NCBI RefSeq assembly: GCF_048128805.1
Contig: NC_136004.1
Location: 25,134,333 to 25,198,332 of the forward strand
DNA: 64,000 nucleotides
Direction: 5' to 3'
From: Centroberyx gerrardi
Lineage: Eukaryota > Chordata > Actinopteri > Beryciformes > Berycidae
The translations under genes and the position numbers were made by a program. How positions within the stretch are numbered: position 1 is the first letter of the stretch; every line of letters starts with the position of its first letter. This document shows, piece after piece, positions 60,060 through 64,000 of the stretch. The notes beneath the pieces are model-generated. The model was not told where the DNA came from, ran no database searches, and saw nothing but the letters and a program-made list of their open reading frames with translations.

Positions 60060-63000
60060 ATGGAAACCTGCGTGTCGGCCCTGGAGAAACCCGCCGCGGA
60101 GCTGACGGTGATGGATGTATATGATATCGCCGCGGTGCTCGGCCAGGAGTTTGAGCGGATTATCGATCAGTTCGGGTGCGAGGCGCTGCTGCGACTGATG
60201 CCCAAAGTGGTGCGGGTCCTGGAGCTGCTGGAGGCGCTGGTCAGCCGCGGAGCCGCCGGACAGGAGGCCGAGGAGCTGCGGGGGGAGCTGGACAGGCTGC
60301 GGCGGGAGAGGAGCGACCGGTCCGAGCAGGAGAGGAAACACCAGAAGGTCCGAGACCAGAGGGTCCAGGTTGACCTCTGACCCCGCTTTCCCTCCCGTAT
60401 AAAAGTTGGGGGGAAAAATGCAATCTGAGTATGCTTGATAAAAATGAGATTGGCTTGCTGTTTTAAAACAGCAACACACTTGCCTTGACAGCAGCATGTT
60501 TTGTAAGGACGTATAGGCTACAATAACGAGTTAATTTTAATACAGAGTAACTTTGCAACATAACTAGTTGCTTTTTATGGTAAGTAACAAAGTAAAGTAA
60601 CTTTCCCCAACACTGAAGCAGAAACTTAGTTTAGAAAGTAGCCTACTATATCACACATTTAAGACACTTAAGTTATTACTAGAGAACATTTTAGTAAACT
60701 ATAGACTACTTCACATTTGATATAATATAATAATGACTGTTGAACAATGTAATAAACTATGGTGTACTTCACATTACTATACCTACTGCACATTTACTAT
60801 AGGCCTACTGTCCTACAAAACCAAAGAGCAGTACATGAGTAGTGAAACTGAGAAAAATTACTTTTTTTTTTTTTAAAATTCTTGTCCCCAGTAAAATTTA
60901 AAAAAAAAATGCTGTATAGAAGTGGACTGTATAACATTTAATATAATGTATGTGCATTAGTTTTGTTGATATGAAAACCTTAGTCATGCCCTTTGACCTG
61001 TAAAACAGACAAAAAGTAGTTAGGATACTGCTGTTTATTAGCAATTCCTAAAGCCTGTATGGACTATTCCCAGTGCCATAGAGTAACTGTAGTGGATTAC
61101 ATGATCACAGTGAGTTTATTACTAAAATGCCAACTGTCATCATTCAAAGTTACTGAGAAAAACGCAGAAACATAGGCAGACAGGAAAAGGCACTGGACAC
61201 AAACACTTAAAAACAACTTGAAATAATGTGTGGTAACAGTAGCAGTTGATGACAACAACTGGCAACGTGGATTCGGTCTGACCTTGAAAATCAGTCATGA
61301 TGCCAAATTGTGGCTATAATCAGCCTAAAAGCCTAAAAAAAATCCTTGAAACTTCACAACTTTTGCACTGCAGGCCTAATCCAGTAGCTCCCCCATCTTC
61401 ACACAGTTTTATCCAACATGTCTTCCTTTTCAGCAAATATGAAGGCATCTGTGCTCGCAGTTTATTGTGGTGGTGTTTGTGTCTGTGTTCCCTTATGCTG
61501 CTGCGTCTCCGCTGGTCAGGAGCTGGAGCTGGTGGAGGATGTGTGGAGAGGGGAGGCGCAGGACTTGCTCTCCCAGATCACGCAGCTTCAGGCGGAGAAC
61601 AAGAGGCTGCTGACGAGCCTCGCCCTCAAAGACTCGCCCATCACAGAGGAAGACCTGCAGAAACAGGAGGGTAGGCGGCGCACAGCACTTCCCACCTAGA
61701 ACAGACAATCACATAAGCACTAGTTGTGGATATTGTATGATACATAACACATCCACAAATTACAACAAGAACTTAAAATAGAGATCTAATTGAATATTTT
61801 CAGTCCAAAATAAAGATATGCATCATTTGGAGAAAGTGATACCTACTCATACAAAATGATTACTGGCGCGAAAAACCCCTAATTCTCTGGTTTTAGTATT
61901 TTGAGAGAAGCATGAATGCAGAAATACCATTTGGGCTGTCCTGATATGTAAAAATGTTGTGAATTCTTAAATTGGCAGGTAAAAATACTACATTTTAAAA
62001 GATGGGATCATCACTACATTTGAAGTAACACATCATTTTCTAAATAATATTTCCTCAAAATGGATAAATAGTGTTGTGGAATCAAACGCTTCGGTTCTGT
62101 CCTTCATGCAGGATTCATACAGTAAGATCAACAAGAGGGTTTGGCAGTCTTTCATAAGTGCTTCAAAATCCCACTTGATTGATTGATTGAATTTATTTGA
62201 TTAATCTTAAAAACAAGCACATGAATAGGATTCGGCCATAAAATAAATTCACGTACAGTTTAAAAACATCATCCAGGATAACACAATAAAGCTGCAGAGC
62301 TTGTTTCCATTGTGGTTCTCAATTTTCCACTTTCCACTTGTGTTCCACCGAATCACATGTAACCACTTACTGTAACTGTTACTATGTAGGACAGGGACAT
62401 AAATAGTTCTTACACTCTTATGAGTCACACTGCTACAAATCAATGGTTAGTACATGTGGTAAACTATAATGACACTGTACATATTCTTAAACTGCATGGT
62501 GAATATGATAGTGAGGATTAAATTGTCAGAGTTGCTGTAGAGTTGCTTGCAAGTCACAGTACAGACTGCTGTGTTTTGAAGTCTTGCCACCATGCCTGCT
62601 GTGTCAGATCTTGCCAGTGCCCTCGATACTAAATTAGTGCTGACTGTGTTATATTCTGCAGTATCACAGTAGCAGCAAAGCGCTGGCCTGTTAAGACTTG
62701 CAGTCTGAATCAGTTGCACCTATTTTCAGTAGAAAGACATTATCCTGGGCTGCAGGGTTTCACCCCCAAATGCTATGTGTGCTAAAATATTACCTCATAT
62801 TGTGTAAACTTCTGTGTCTCTACATTTGTCTTAGTTCAGGTTTCTGATTTGTGGTCTTTTGTCAACTGTGCATGCTGCAGTTCAGTGTGTTTCCCCTCTG
62901 TTCTCACGTGGGGAAATGTATATGGTGCACGCTTGCATGTTGACGTAAAAGAAAGGAGGGGGGTGTGGAGAGGGGTAACCTAGGAGCTTGTAACCTATTT

Positions 63001-63875
63001 TTGAAGCAGACCAAAATATACATTACCCTTGTATGAGACTCTCATGGTGGCTGCAGCTATACTTGCGCTCAGGGACAAAACACACACACAGACACAACTT
63101 AGAAACCTGAAGCCAAATGAGTGGGTACTAGTGGGTCATTACTCTCTGCTCTCTGACACACATTATTCATCTAAAATGCAGTCATGGTGTAACAGACGCT
63201 TTAATACCTGGCAGAAGTCCTGCTGACCTTCCGTATCACACTGCAAGTCTCTAAAACAGACCACATTTTAATCTTAAATGGCATGATGGTGCGCTGTCTC
63301 TTGTGAAATTGTGTTGATGTTGCATCTGTCAACATTTTGTGTATGTCTTCCTTGTGATACCTACAGGAATGTCAGAGAAGGAAAGACAGGTGATGAAGAA
63401 GCTGAAGGACATGGTGGATAAGCAGAGGGATGAAATCCGGGCCAAAGACCATGAGCTAACACTGAGAAACGAGGATGTTGAGGCGGTGAGGATTTAGGCG
63501 CACAAACTGGCCTCTGAGAAAGAATTCATCCAAAAACCATAATAACCAGAATTAGTTGAGAGACGAATAAAAAAACACAAATTCCCTCACCTGTAGCTCC
63601 AGATGCAGCAGCATCGACTGATGAAGATCAACCAGGACCTTCGCCACAGGATAGGCGTGATGGAGGCCCAGGGCAAGGCGCTGATCCAGCAGAGGGCGGA
63701 GCTGGAGGCGGCGGCCCAGGCTCGGCTGCAGGAGCTGGGCGCTCTGCAGCGGGAGGCGGCCAGGCTGAGAGAGGAGCGCCGCGAGTGGGAACTGGAGAGA
63801 GAGGCTGCTGAGACAGAGCAGTCCGCCTCTCTCATCAAGTCTGGGATGTCGCCGCCTACATCAGCACAGACGGCA
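60060..63875 (+). CDS. rilpl1: RILP-like protein 1, N-terminal part (4 exons), 3' truncated by window
   Basis: RILPL1 is an RH1/RH2 adaptor that binds dynein light intermediate chain and phosphorylated Rab8/Rab10 and affects ciliary and lysosomal positioning. Exons: 60060-60347, 61520-61670, 63367-63485, 63597-63875; 279 codons in frame. RH1 covers roughly residues 15-65 (ELTVMDVYDIAAVLGQEFER, LMPKVVRVLELLEALVSR). The rest is coiled coil, with the family signatures ELELVEDVWRGEAQDLLSQI (exon 2), RQVMKKLKDMVDKQRDEI (exon 3) and RLMKINQDLRHRIGVMEAQG (exon 4). The RH2 Rab-binding domain lies beyond the right edge. The ATG at 60060 is the only in-frame ATG before the domain. The exon 1 donor AAG|GTCCGA is weak, but the join to GAGCTGGAGCTG matches the family exactly. 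RILPL2 is excluded by the long coiled coil. Confidence 0.93.
60538..60617. repeat. hAT terminus (CAGTGTTGGGGAAAGTTACTT on minus strand), rilpl1 intron 1
   Basis: The right edge, read in reverse complement, is CAGTGTTGGGGAAAGTTACT with AAGTAACA words following, a frequent fish hAT end. The other terminus is missing, so it is a fragment. Confidence 0.5.
60618..61519 (+). other. Rest of rilpl1 intron 1
   Basis: AT-rich, with no recognisable element up to the exon 2 acceptor (CGCTGGTCAG). Confidence 0.5.
61671..63366 (+). other. rilpl1 intron 2
   Basis: A possible minus-strand retroposon tail occurs near 62170-62260 (TTGATTGATTGATTGAATTT). Otherwise no element or exon-like sequence is seen. Confidence 0.45.
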
Positions 63876-63955
63876 GTAAGCAAAAAAAAACAGCCTATAA
63901 ACCGAGAATACAAGACACTCTGATATTGTATAGAGCAAGGTTTGGGTTAAAGAGG

Positions 63956-64000
63956 GTTAAAGGATAATTCCAGTTGTGTTTAACCTGGGCCTTATTTTCC
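63956..64000 (+). repeat. Start of a fish dispersed repeat, cut by window edge
   Basis: TTAAAGGATAATTCCAGTTG followed by TTTAACCTGGGCCTTATTTT is a recurrent teleost repeat leader. A related TTAAAGGATAAG leader occurs at 41386. Confidence 0.5.

Overview
The window is vertebrate nuclear DNA, almost certainly from a teleost fish. It holds intron-rich genes with GT-AG introns, many 200-700 bp non-autonomous DNA transposons with fish-type hAT and Tc1 termini, L2/Rex-like LINE tails, tRNA-derived SINEs and long (GT)n/(CA)n runs. No bacterial, plasmid, phage or CRISPR features are present.

Gene order, left to right. (1) kntc1, plus strand, from the left edge to 16804: the last 37 exons, about 1,442 codons, of the ROD subunit of the Rod-Zw10-Zwilch kinetochore checkpoint complex. 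(2) A gene-poor stretch, 16.9-30 kb, with two intronless minus-strand GPCR genes of the hydroxycarboxylic acid receptor (HCAR) family, separated by nested and palindromic transposons. (3) hip1r, plus strand, 30085-57613: 32 coding exons, 1,070 codons, with ANTH, coiled-coil and THATCH/I-LWEQ regions; it is a clathrin/actin endocytic adaptor with a 9.7-kb first intron. (4) rilpl1, plus strand, from 60060 past the right edge: four exons covering the RH1 domain and coiled coil of a dynein/Rab adaptor. From general knowledge, KNTC1, the HCARs, HIP1R and RILPL1 lie in the same block of human 12q24.31, which supports the assignments. I joined exons by hand: the coding lengths of kntc1 and hip1r close in frame from end to end.

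The genes do not form an operon. Kntc1 acts at kinetochores, the GPCRs at the plasma membrane, hip1r at clathrin pits and rilpl1 on Rab-marked membranes and cilia. Most other sequence is transposon debris, much of it with intact terminal inverted repeats (TIRs) and target-site duplications (TSDs) that can be read directly. The observations most worth checking are a conversion-like tract between the two HCAR genes, a candidate alternative first exon of hip1r, an unusual hip1r C-terminus, opposed repeat pairs around hip1r exons, and hairpin elements that share a GAAAC loop.
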